Source of the DNA: a virus
Direction: 5' to 3' (one strand)
Length of the DNA: 38,351 nt
Virus record (IMG/VR): IMGVR_UViG_3300031759_000072
Location: 1-38,351 of that record
Shown: positions 23,177 through 29,386 of the stretch, one piece after another
Numbering within the stretch: position 1 is the stretch's first letter
Layout: every line of letters starts with the position of its first letter
Position numbers and translations under genes: made by a program
Notes under the pieces: generated by a model
What the model saw: the letters and a program-made list of their open reading frames with translations, nothing else
Told to the model about the DNA's origin: nothing
The model's database searches: none

Positions 23177-23522
23177 TAGATTTTGGGCGGCATGGCCAAA
23201 AAACCCACGTAAGGGCGCAAAACAAGAATGTCTCAAGAAATGGAAAAAATACTATTGTGAGACTTGTGCTGACCAAATCATTAAACACGTTGATTGGATG
23301 AAAACCACAGATCAATGGCGTAAGGATAACGGGGCGTTCATTCCCGCACCGTTGGTTTATTTGAACGGTCAGCGCTGGGACGGGGCTGAAATACCCGAAA
23401 CAACTGATATTGCTCAAGACCGTGACCCGTATTTGATTAAATTGGAGGAGGAACGTAAGAAATTTGTTCCAATGCCAGATCATATAAGAGAAAAGATGCA
23501 GAAAATCAGAAACAAATTATGA
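23157..23522 (+). CDS. Replication-initiation / helicase-loader-like protein
   Basis: The 121-residue product starts FDRFWAAWPKNPRKGAKQEC and continues with KKWKKYYC, then WRKDNGAFIPAPLVYLNGQR-WDG. This is the typical C-terminal domain of phage replisome organisers and helicase loaders, where the aromatic FW-AWP helix and FIPAP-YLN-RW-G block recur. The DNA-binding N-terminal domain usual in full-length members is absent, so it may be a stand-alone domain working with the upstream gene. The ribosome site GGGAGG lies within the previous gene. Confidence 0.65.
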   Translation: MLETGFDRFWAAWPKNPRKGAKQECLKKWKKYYCETCADQIIKHVDWMKTTDQWRKDNGAFIPAPLVYLNGQRWDGAEIPETTDIAQDRDPYLIKLEEERKKFVPMPDHIREKMQKIRNKL

Positions 23523-23806
23523 GACGTGGACGAATTGATGACAACCAACGAATTATTGTTGACACACTACGCACAGCTGGTGCTACGGTTGTTTTGCTTT
23601 CAGACGTTGGTAGAGGTGTTCCTGACCTTTTGGTTGGATTCAGAGGAGTAACATTGTTAATGGAAGTCAAAGACGGTAAAAAACCACCGTCAGATCGTCA
23701 ATTAACACCTGACCAACAAAAATGGCACGCAGAATGGAGAGGAGGGGCGCTTGCAATCGTAGACAGCGCTGATTCTGCTTTAAGAATGATAGGAGTAATC
23801 AAATGA
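23519..23806 (+). CDS. VRR-NUC domain nuclease
   Basis: A 95-residue protein matching the VRR-NUC fold from end to end: VVLLSDVGRGVPDLLVGFRG with D36, LLMEVKDGKK with E49 and K51 as the PD-(D/E)xK-type catalytic set, then LTPDQQKWHAEWRGGALAIV as the conserved supporting helix. Such small nucleases are common in phages and may act as Holliday junction or structure-specific enzymes. It overlaps both neighbours by ATGA. Confidence 0.9.
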   Translation: MRRGRIDDNQRIIVDTLRTAGATVVLLSDVGRGVPDLLVGFRGVTLLMEVKDGKKPPSDRQLTPDQQKWHAEWRGGALAIVDSADSALRMIGVIK

Positions 23807-24048
23807 AATATTTAATAGCAATTTTAATTTTAGCTGGGTGCGCTGATAACAAACCCCCAATAGTACCCGTAAAAGTAGAGCCACAAGCTCAACAGATGAG
23901 CCGCAATGAGGTTGTACAGGCTTCAATGGAATGTGAAGCGGGTAATCTAAGACCAGTACCAATCATATCTAAACGTATGGTTTCAGGAATGTACAGCGAC
24001 ATTGTGATAGATGTTCAATGTATGCCTAAACGTTCATCAATGTACTAG
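23803..24048 (+). CDS. Small lipoprotein (81 aa)
   Basis: The signal peptide MKYLIAILILAGC is a clear lipobox with C13 as lipidation site; the residues after it (ADNKPPIVPVKVEPQ) form a Pro-rich exported linker. The rest is polar with two further Cys (C43 and C73). Early position rather than in the lysis cassette argues against an outer spanin; superinfection exclusion at the envelope is one possibility. It overlaps the VRR-NUC gene by ATGA. Confidence 0.75.
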   Translation: MKYLIAILILAGCADNKPPIVPVKVEPQAQQMSRNEVVQASMECEAGNLRPVPIISKRMVSGMYSDIVIDVQCMPKRSSMY

Positions 24049-24057
24049 GGGACAAGA

Positions 24058-24219
24058 ATGAATCTTAATCAGGGCAAACTGGCTGAAGGTCTTATTGATG
24101 AATTGTTTGAACTTATCCACAAATATGATGAGACACTTTATATGTCAACAGTAATTGGGTGTTTGGAATTAGTTAAGCAACATTTAATTAATGATGCTAT
24201 GGAGGAAAATGATGACTAA
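24058..24219 (+). CDS. Hypothetical protein (53 aa)
   Basis: A short helical protein (MNLNQGKLAEGLIDELFELI, ending HLINDAMEENDD) in the gap after the lipoprotein gene. The open frame is clean, starts nine bases after the previous stop behind GGGGACAAGA, and its final bases overlap the next start and contain that gene's GGAGG ribosome site. Otherwise no motif. Confidence 0.6.
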   Translation: MNLNQGKLAEGLIDELFELIHKYDETLYMSTVIGCLELVKQHLINDAMEENDD

Positions 24220-24709
24220 AGAAGTAATGAAACAAGCTTTTGAAGCATTGGAAATAAATTTGGTTTTTCTTAGAAACGTTAAGCCATTTAAAGGTCAAGA
24301 AGATTTGGCATCAGATTGTGTTGCAATGACAGAAGAAATTATTTCCACTTTAGAAGAAGCACTAAAGAAAGAGCAGGATGATTCAGTTATCTACATTCAG
24401 AAAATGATTGAAGCTTTATATGAAAACAGCGACCCAGTATCTGTTGAAGCGGCTGAGTTATTAGAAAGTATTAACGCCAAACAAAAGCGGTGTGATCCTG
24501 AAACCCTGAACTACACGGTTAGCGTTGAATGCAAACGATGCGGTTCGCACGAAAAGTATGACTTAGAAGTTGATTATCCCCCGCCACAACAACGCACATG
24601 GATTGGACTATTGGATGATGAAAAAGAACACATTGAAATTTCTGGTGGCAAAGCAGATTTGACATTAGCAGAAAAAATAGAAGCAATTCTTAAGGAGCGC
24701 AACACATGA
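24212..24709 (+). CDS. Modular MTKE-type early protein 1 (165 aa)
   Basis: Start taken at the second of two adjacent ATG codons, six bases after GGAGG and aligned with the MTKE starts of the two following genes. N-terminal helices (KEVMKQAFEALEINLVF) and an ALKKEQDD link are followed by a possible zinc site (VECKRCGSHEKYD) and the end module RTWIGLLDDEKE with IEAILKERNT. The same end recurs in the third member. Such mosaic proteins, with shared ends and variable middles, recur in phages of Burkholderiales. Function unknown. Confidence 0.6.
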   Translation: MTKEVMKQAFEALEINLVFLRNVKPFKGQEDLASDCVAMTEEIISTLEEALKKEQDDSVIYIQKMIEALYENSDPVSVEAAELLESINAKQKRCDPETLNYTVSVECKRCGSHEKYDLEVDYPPPQQRTWIGLLDDEKEHIEISGGKADLTLAEKIEAILKERNT

Positions 24710-25188
24710 CTAAAGAAATAATGAAACAAGCGCTTGAAACGTTTGAAAAAATAGCAAGTTGGTATGATTATGACCAAAGTGTTGGTGCATTAGCCTCAAG
24801 TATGTATGAAGCAAGTTGCTTGTCAAAAATGAAAGCAGAGGAATTACGCCAAGCTATTGCACAGGCAGAGAAGCAAGAGCAAGATGAGCCTATTTGTCGT
24901 ATGCGTGTAGAACAAGATAGCGTTACTTGGTATGACGATAAAGGAAGTGTCACTATGCACGTTGATTCATCTAATAAAGTAACAAATAATTTACAACCCA
25001 AACAAGAGCGCAAGCCGTTGACGGATGACGAATTTTTGGAATTGTTATTGCGCAAGGGTAACTCTGAAATTCTCCACTACACAACTTTTGTTGGGGGATC
25101 AATTCAGATGCAAGGAAAAATTGGATTGTTAAAAAGTGCCAAGGTTATTAAAGAATTTATTGAAGCCGCCCACGGAATAAAGGAATAA
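24706..25188 (+). CDS. Modular MTKE-type early protein 2 (160 aa)
   Basis: Overlaps protein 1 by ATGA and repeats its N-terminal module (TKEIMKQALETFEKIASWYD). The stretch AIAQAEKQEQDEPICRM links to a central strand region, and KPLTDDEFLELLLRKGNSE is a divergent end module, without the KERNT tail. It has no recognisable active site. Probably a paralogue with a swapped middle. Confidence 0.55.
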   Translation: MTKEIMKQALETFEKIASWYDYDQSVGALASSMYEASCLSKMKAEELRQAIAQAEKQEQDEPICRMRVEQDSVTWYDDKGSVTMHVDSSNKVTNNLQPKQERKPLTDDEFLELLLRKGNSEILHYTTFVGGSIQMQGKIGLLKSAKVIKEFIEAAHGIKE

Positions 25189-25191
25189 CAC

Positions 25192-25602
25192 ATGACTAAA
25201 GAAGAAAACAATTTTGGTTGCAAAACACACCCAGATGCACCACATGGATTTGTTCGTAATGCTAGTCATAGTGAAGATAGATATGTATGTGAATGTGAGT
25301 TTTGGGAGCCTCCAGAGCAGGATGAGCCGGTGGCTTACGTTTACAGAAATGGTGACAATGACCCTATTTTTAGTTGGAGTCGTTGGGATAAGTCAGGTCG
25401 TGAAGGATGGCATGAAACGCCTCTTTACACCACACCACAAACTAAAGAATGGGTGAGTTTGACTGATGAACAAATAGAAGATTGTTTTGACGAGAGTTGT
25501 CATCTTAAGGTTGTTGACCCCAAAGGTGGAATCAAAGGAAGTGTAAATATATTTGAAGTAGGACGAGCAATAGAAGCTAAATTAAAGGAGAGGAACACAT
25601 GA
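25192..25602 (+). CDS. Modular MTKE-type early protein 3 (136 aa)
   Basis: It keeps only the MTKE start of the N-terminal module and continues with a Cys/His-rich part (NFGCKTHPDAPHGFVRN, then YVCECEFWEPPEQDEPVAYV). The end module KEWVSLTDEQIEDCFDES and EAKLKERNT matches protein 1. The PEQDEPVAYVYR phrase is the common joint of the family. Possible metal binding through the Cys pairs. Function unknown. Confidence 0.55.
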   Translation: MTKEENNFGCKTHPDAPHGFVRNASHSEDRYVCECEFWEPPEQDEPVAYVYRNGDNDPIFSWSRWDKSGREGWHETPLYTTPQTKEWVSLTDEQIEDCFDESCHLKVVDPKGGIKGSVNIFEVGRAIEAKLKERNT

Positions 25603-25949
25603 CAGAACAAGATTTGATGGATGCTCATCACAGAGCTGTTGATTTTATAAGAGACAACGCTAAAGTTTACGCAAAAGCTAAATCAGAGCGTGTTTATCTT
25701 GAGGAATTCAGAAAATCTAAAAAAGCGCTGTTGATGAAAGATGCTATGGAACAAGGCATATCAGCAGTCAACCAGCAAGAACGGGAAGCATACAGTCATC
25801 CTGAATATATTGAATTGCTGATGGGACTGGGTCACGCAATCGAAGTTGAAGAAACCATAAAATGGAAAATGGAAGCGGCAAGGCTCAGAGTAGAGATTTG
25901 GCGCACCGAGGAAGCCACTAATCGGGTCGTAGACAGGGCGCATACATGA
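25599..25949 (+). CDS. Hypothetical coiled-coil protein (116 aa)
   Basis: A highly charged helical protein (AHHRAVDFIRDNAKVYAKAK, later IEVEETIKWKMEAARLRVEI) with no Cys and no hydrophobic segments. It overlaps the previous gene by ATGA and the HNH-like gene by ATGA. The composition suggests a long helical dimer. No family named. Confidence 0.6.
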   Translation: MTEQDLMDAHHRAVDFIRDNAKVYAKAKSERVYLEEFRKSKKALLMKDAMEQGISAVNQQEREAYSHPEYIELLMGLGHAIEVEETIKWKMEAARLRVEIWRTEEATNRVVDRAHT

Positions 25950-26275
25950 TACCCAAGCGAACCTATGTTAGATCGAAAAAATTGCTAGAAAACGCCCGTT
26001 GTTTGTCTTGTCAGCATTGCGGTAAAGACGATGGAACTGTTGTTGCGTCTCACACCAATTGGGGCGGGGGCAAAGGACGTGGCATTAAGGCTGACGATAA
26101 TTTGATTGCCAGTTTATGTTTTTATTGTCATGTTCAAGTAGATCAGGGGCGCAAATCTTCAGAGGAACGTAAGCAGATGTGGCTGAATGCCCACAAAAAA
26201 ACCATACAATTGATGCAAAAACAAGGGTTATGGGTAGTTGACGTACCCGTACCTGATGTGTCAGAATTGCGGTGA
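25946..26275 (+). CDS. HNH-like / YbcO-type putative nuclease
   Basis: A 109-residue protein with zinc-binding pattern C19-x2-C22-x2-C25 (RCLSCQHCG), a conserved VVASHTNWGGGKGRGIKADD block with H36, and CFYCH (C58, C61, H62). This layout matches the small phage HNH fold related to lambda YbcO/Rap, which are structure-specific endonucleases; the catalytic His would be H36. The C-terminal half (VDQGRKSSEERKQMWLNAHK) is a helical arm. A two-hairpin terminator follows. Confidence 0.7.
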   Translation: MIPKRTYVRSKKLLENARCLSCQHCGKDDGTVVASHTNWGGGKGRGIKADDNLIASLCFYCHVQVDQGRKSSEERKQMWLNAHKKTIQLMQKQGLWVVDVPVPDVSELR

Positions 26276-26294
26276 GATAATGCAGTTGTCTCTT

Positions 26295-26319
26295 TGGGGT
26301 ATAACAGCCCCACTTTTTT
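26295..26319 (+). terminator. Intrinsic terminator after HNH-like gene
   Basis: TGGGG (26295-26299) pairs with CCCCA (26308-26312) and runs into CTTTTTT. An extra hairpin, GAGATAA/TTGTCTC, lies just before it at 26274-26292. Together they end the early transcript. Confidence 0.8.
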
Positions 26320-26343
26320 ATTTTCTTTGCAAAGGAAAAAATC

Positions 26344-26685
26344 ATGGGTTATCCCAAAATGGAAGTTGAGCCTAAAGGCGCTAAAGCTAGTGACCGTACA
26401 GGCGAAAAAAAAATTGGTGCGTCTAAAGTAGACCGTGAAATGGGCGGCGTACCGTCTACAACAGGGGCTAAAGCACCTAAAGCCGCACTATCTAGCGACA
26501 CTACTGGTGAGCGTAAAATGCCCATCGCTGGTGGCGTAGGTATGGGTAAAATGGACGGCATCGGTTCACGTGACGGAAGTCATATGGGTCGTGTTGACGG
26601 ACGTTGCGGTGAAATGAACGATGGCTCAATGGAGCGTGAAGTATATTCACACAAGCGCATTCCTCACGTTCAGGACGGTATGTAA
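26344..26685 (+). CDS. Low-complexity Gly/Lys/Asp protein with internal repeats (113 aa)
   Basis: A gene standing between two hairpins, behind AAAGGA. Two copies of one motif, ASDRTGEKKIG and SSDTTGERKMP, are followed by a second array (MGKMDGIGSRDGSHMGRVDG). The protein has few hydrophobic residues and one Cys and is probably disordered. The end REVYSHKRIPHVQDGM is more ordered. I do not recognise it; small disordered phage proteins include host-takeover and nucleoid-associated factors. Confidence 0.6.
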   Translation: MGYPKMEVEPKGAKASDRTGEKKIGASKVDREMGGVPSTTGAKAPKAALSSDTTGERKMPIAGGVGMGKMDGIGSRDGSHMGRVDGRCGEMNDGSMEREVYSHKRIPHVQDGM

Positions 26686-26693
26686 AAAGCGAA

Positions 26694-26719
26694 ACGCCCT
26701 GGTGGGAGCGCACCAAGGC
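26694..26719. other. Imperfect hairpin in intergenic region
   Basis: GCCCTGGTG and CACCAAGGC pair with one mismatch around a six-base loop. No T tract follows on either strand. It may stabilise an mRNA end. Confidence 0.35.
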
Positions 26720-26749
26720 ATTTCTGACCAAACAAAAAGGAGGTTTTGA

Positions 26750-27004
26750 ATGGCTGAGACAGATTCTACAAAGACTTGCAAAGACTGTACATACTTTGCG
26801 TTGAACAATAGTTCAGATATAGCACCGTGTAGGCGTTATCCGTCCTACCAAAATCGTCATAAAAACGAATGGTGCGGTGAATTTTCACCAATAATGCTCG
26901 AATTACCCGTTGTTTCTTTACCGATGTTGGATGTTGAACGAGAAAAACAAATCGAACAACCCAGAAACAAAATCGGTAGACCAAGGAAGGTGACACGAGT
27001 ATGA
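26750..27004 (+). CDS. Cys-cluster protein with C-terminal AT-hook-like motif (84 aa)
   Basis: The N-terminal half has C10, C13, C27 and C42 (TCKDCTYFALNN, APCRRYP, EWCGEFSP), a likely four-Cys metal site. The C-terminal end KIGRPRKVTRV includes GRPRK, the core of an AT-hook that inserts into the minor groove of AT-rich DNA. It begins behind AAGGAGG, the best ribosome site in this area. It could be a small DNA-binding regulator. Confidence 0.6.
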   Translation: MAETDSTKTCKDCTYFALNNSSDIAPCRRYPSYQNRHKNEWCGEFSPIMLELPVVSLPMLDVEREKQIEQPRNKIGRPRKVTRV

Positions 27005-27279
27005 AACCATTACGTGACAAAATATTTGTAAAACCCGAAAAGCGCATCAAATCAGAGCTGTATGTACAAACAGCTGAAGTTGATACTGTCGGCATCGTGG
27101 TCGCAGTTGGGGACGAAGCCCAAGCAGAAGGGCTAAATGTAGGTGATAAGGTCTATTTTGGCACTTTAGCCAAGGATTACAAAGACGAATACCTCAAATA
27201 CACAGAGTTTAAAGACAAAGGCGAACGCCTGATTGTCATGTCTTGGCAAGACGTTTGTTTTGTTGAGGAGCAAGAATGA
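27001..27279 (+). CDS. GroES-like co-chaperonin
   Basis: The 92-residue product follows the Cpn10 fold: MKPLRDKIFVKPEKR at the start, VDTVGIVVAVGDEAQAEGLNVGDKVYFG in the centre (the conserved G-V-AVG and L-VGD-V), and KGERLIVMSWQDVCFVEE at the end. The mobile loop, which contacts GroEL, carries ELYV (19-22) in place of the bacterial IVL triad. No GroEL is encoded, so it would cap the host chaperonin. P22-type coat needs GroEL/ES to fold, offering a reason to carry it. Confidence 0.88.
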   Translation: MKPLRDKIFVKPEKRIKSELYVQTAEVDTVGIVVAVGDEAQAEGLNVGDKVYFGTLAKDYKDEYLKYTEFKDKGERLIVMSWQDVCFVEEQE

Positions 27280-27479
27280 AAGAAGTCTTTACTGTTAGCT
27301 ATGACCCTCTCAGTAAAGCTGGTTCAATCAAGTTTACTGACGAATTCAAAACATGGAATTCAAAGTATCATGTCGAAGTGGCTCAAATGAGCCTAAAGTT
27401 ATTCACCAAAATGAACGAGGAGTTAGACAATGCCATTAAAAAAGTCAAAAAGCCCACAAGCATTCAAGGAAAACATTAA
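27276..27479 (+). CDS. Hypothetical protein (67 aa)
   Basis: Overlaps the GroES-like gene by ATGA. An N-terminal beta portion (VFTVSYDPLSKAGSIKFTDE) and a helical end (LKLFTKMNEELDNAIKKVKK). Its last 50 bases overlap a different-frame gene starting at 27430. Function unknown. Confidence 0.55.
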   Translation: MKEVFTVSYDPLSKAGSIKFTDEFKTWNSKYHVEVAQMSLKLFTKMNEELDNAIKKVKKPTSIQGKH

Positions 27480-27579
27480 AACTGAGGTAAAGGCGGGTAA
27501 ACCCGTAAAACAAGCTGTTGCCATAGCGTACAGCGAAAAACGCGAAGCCGAAAAACGTGACCAAAAGAGGAAAAAATGA
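27430..27579 (+). CDS. Small basic protein (49 aa), out-of-frame overlap
   Basis: Begins MPLKKSKSPQAFKENIKTEV and continues with AGKPVKQAVAIAYS and a basic tail. This is a widespread small phage protein pattern (MPLKKG...KAGKP-KQAVAIA). The ATG has GAGGAG seven bases upstream inside the previous gene and the end overlaps the following gene by ATGA. Role unknown, probably nucleic acid or protein binding given its charge. Confidence 0.65.
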   Translation: MPLKKSKSPQAFKENIKTEVKAGKPVKQAVAIAYSEKREAEKRDQKRKK

Positions 27580-27779
27580 TTACATTTAAAAGTTTAACTG
27601 TCAAAGAAGTCGAAACAATTTTGGCTGGATTGATGGAATTGCCTAAAAAGCTGTCTGATGAACTACACGCCAAGCTACACGCTGACGCAACTGCTCAATA
27701 TCAAGCTGTTGTAAAAGCAACAGAACAAGCCGCACCAGCTGAAGCCGCCAATGAAACACCCCCAACAGCGCAAAGTTAA
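27576..27779 (+). CDS. Hypothetical protein (67 aa)
   Basis: A helical protein (LTVKEVETILAGLMELPKKL) with an Ala/Glu/Pro-rich tail, overlapping its upstream neighbour by ATGA and the ParB-like gene by 29 bases. The ribosome site AGAGGAAAAA is good. The first gene of the tight modification run by position; no evidence that it takes part. Confidence 0.55.
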   Translation: MITFKSLTVKEVETILAGLMELPKKLSDELHAKLHADATAQYQAVVKATEQAAPAEAANETPPTAQS

Positions 27780-28347
27780 CGAACTAATCCCCTACATTAA
27801 CAATAGTAGGACGCACTCTGATGCTCAAGTCGCACAAATAGCGGCAAGCATCAGGGAGTTTGGCTGGACAAACCCGATACTTATTGACGGAGAAAACGGC
27901 ATCATAGCGGGACACGGACGGCTCAAGGCGGCAATGCTATTGGATATGGAGGAAGTGCCCGTCATAGAGCTGTCTCACTTGTCTGAGACGCAAAAAAAGG
28001 CGTACATCATTGCTGATAACAAGTTGGCAATGAATGCTGGATGGGATATGGAGTTGCTCAAGCTAGAAATCAGCGAATTGGAGGACAAAGACTTCAATAT
28101 TGAGTTGCTTGGATTTGACCCGTCAGAGCTTCAGCTGGATGAGCCAGATTATTCGGTTTTGGACGATGAGGACATCGAAAAACAGCTGGATGACATGGCA
28201 CAAGGAGTACGCAAAGCTATTCAAATTGAATTTGAGCCTGACCATTACGATGAGGCGGTACAGCTAGTGAAATACTGGCGTGAGCAAAACGCTTATGTTG
28301 GCTACATGATTATGGATTTTCTGCGGAAAGAGAAAAACAAGGCATGA
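27751..28347 (+). CDS. ParB N-terminal-like domain protein
   Basis: The 198-residue product matches the ParB/Sulfiredoxin-like domain: NELIPYINNSRTHSDAQVAQ, then IAASIREFGWTNPILIDGEN, GIIAGHGRLKAAMLL (GHGR at 54-57, the nucleotide-binding box) and AYIIADNKLAMNAGWDMEL. In most phages this domain is fused to or next to a DNA methyltransferase; here none follows and the C-terminal 60 residues are helical and acidic. It opens the DNA-modification run. ParB-like domains may bind DNA or a nucleotide and target the modifying enzymes; this is inference. Confidence 0.85.
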   Translation: MKHPQQRKVNELIPYINNSRTHSDAQVAQIAASIREFGWTNPILIDGENGIIAGHGRLKAAMLLDMEEVPVIELSHLSETQKKAYIIADNKLAMNAGWDMELLKLEISELEDKDFNIELLGFDPSELQLDEPDYSVLDDEDIEKQLDDMAQGVRKAIQIEFEPDHYDEAVQLVKYWREQNAYVGYMIMDFLRKEKNKA

Positions 28348-28802
28348 AATGCTATTACTTGGTTGGCTATCACGGATGCGGTAAGACAACTCAAGCTAAC
28401 AAGCTGGAAGCAGAGCACCCCATTTTCAATTTTATAGGCGGTAAACCAGGCTTGGACGCTATCCCAAACGTTCAAACGCTGATGAAAGAGGTCAAATCAA
28501 GCAAAACCGATATGTTTATACACGGTTGCATCTTTCAGACCGAGCCAATGCTCAAACGTTTATCCCTAGCAACAGAGCTTCATATCATCGTTATGCACAC
28601 ATTCCCCAAAGAAGTTGAAGCAAGGACATTAGCTAGGGGCGCTAACAGCTACAACATTCAAAAATACAAAACTCATCATTCATTTATTCGCAAATTAAAA
28701 ATGTGGATAGACGAATACAACTTTCAAGTTCATATCATTGACAACAATCAATCTGTTGAAGATGTGTACAAACAAATTAAGAAAATATGTGTGCGATCAT
28801 AG
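28344..28802 (+). CDS. Small P-loop kinase, candidate activating kinase of the modification pathway
   Basis: A 152-residue single-domain protein with Walker A GYHGCGKTT (8-16, K14), a Walker B-like LHIIVMHT strand near residue 80, and an Arg-rich lid segment (EVEARTLARGANSYNIQKYK). It resembles nucleoside/nucleotide kinases; in phages with hypermodified thymine a P-loop enzyme (5-hmdU DNA kinase) phosphorylates the hydroxymethyl base in DNA. The helical extension of that kinase is not present here. It overlaps the ParB-like gene by ATGA and the amidotransferase by 16 bases. The substrate is inferred from context. Confidence 0.7.
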   Translation: MKCYYLVGYHGCGKTTQANKLEAEHPIFNFIGGKPGLDAIPNVQTLMKEVKSSKTDMFIHGCIFQTEPMLKRLSLATELHIIVMHTFPKEVEARTLARGANSYNIQKYKTHHSFIRKLKMWIDEYNFQVHIIDNNQSVEDVYKQIKKICVRS

Positions 28803-29386
28803 GCTTTGTTAGTAAAAACCCTAGTGATGAGGCAATCAAAACGCTAAAACGGCTGTTTCTTGAATCAAAAATTAGAGGTAAACACGCATACGGGTTTGCG
28901 GCTAAAGACAAAAACGGCATAACTGCGGTCAAAGAACATAACCTAAAAGCGCTAATCAGTCACATTGGCACGCCAAATTTGCTTATTGGACATTGTCGGT
29001 ACTCCACTAGCGGGGATTACAAAGATCACGCCAACAATCAGCCAATCAAGTTCAAAGATGAATATATGGCATTCAACGGCACGATTGACATGAGAACAAA
29101 AGCCGAAATGGAGAAAAATTACAACATCGTAATGGAAAGCGACAACGATGGCGAAATTATGCTTCAGTCTAAAGACAGAATGCGCTTATTGGACGGAAAC
29201 ATAACCTTTGCTGGTCTATTTCTCAAAGGCGATGAAATCACGGCATTCAGAAACGAACACAGACCCGCTTACTGGGCTGTCAAACACGATTCTTTGTATG
29301 TAGCGTCAACAGCCGACATAATGATTAGAAGTCTGCTTAGACCGATACCGCTAACAGCCAATGAGGTCTATAAATGGACGGCTTGA
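28787..29386 (+). CDS. Stand-alone class II glutamine amidotransferase
   Basis: A 199-residue Ntn-type glutaminase: MCAIIGF supplies the nucleophile C2 after Met removal, GHCRYSTSG carries the substrate Arg (R71), MAFNGTI supplies the oxyanion Asn98-Gly99, and ESDNDGEIM the acidic pair (119-121). Such domains are normally fused to a synthetase (PurF, GlmS, AsnB) that uses the released ammonia. Here no synthetase is attached, so ammonia must pass to another product of this run. QueC, QueD, QueE and a DNA transglycosylase are not seen, so a deazaguanine pathway is unlikely. Confidence 0.88.
   Translation: MCAIIGFVSKNPSDEAIKTLKRLFLESKIRGKHAYGFAAKDKNGITAVKEHNLKALISHIGTPNLLIGHCRYSTSGDYKDHANNQPIKFKDEYMAFNGTIDMRTKAEMEKNYNIVMESDNDGEIMLQSKDRMRLLDGNITFAGLFLKGDEITAFRNEHRPAYWAVKHDSLYVASTADIMIRSLLRPIPLTANEVYKWTA

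Noticed and set aside
23803-24048. Outer spanin
   Set aside because: The lipobox fits, but the gene is in the early region, far from holin and endolysin, and no inner partner lies beside it.
28787-29386. Deazaguanine DNA modification via the amidotransferase
   Set aside because: No QueC, QueD, QueE, FolE or DpdA-like gene is present, while TET/JBP-like and AADT-like genes point to pyrimidine modification.
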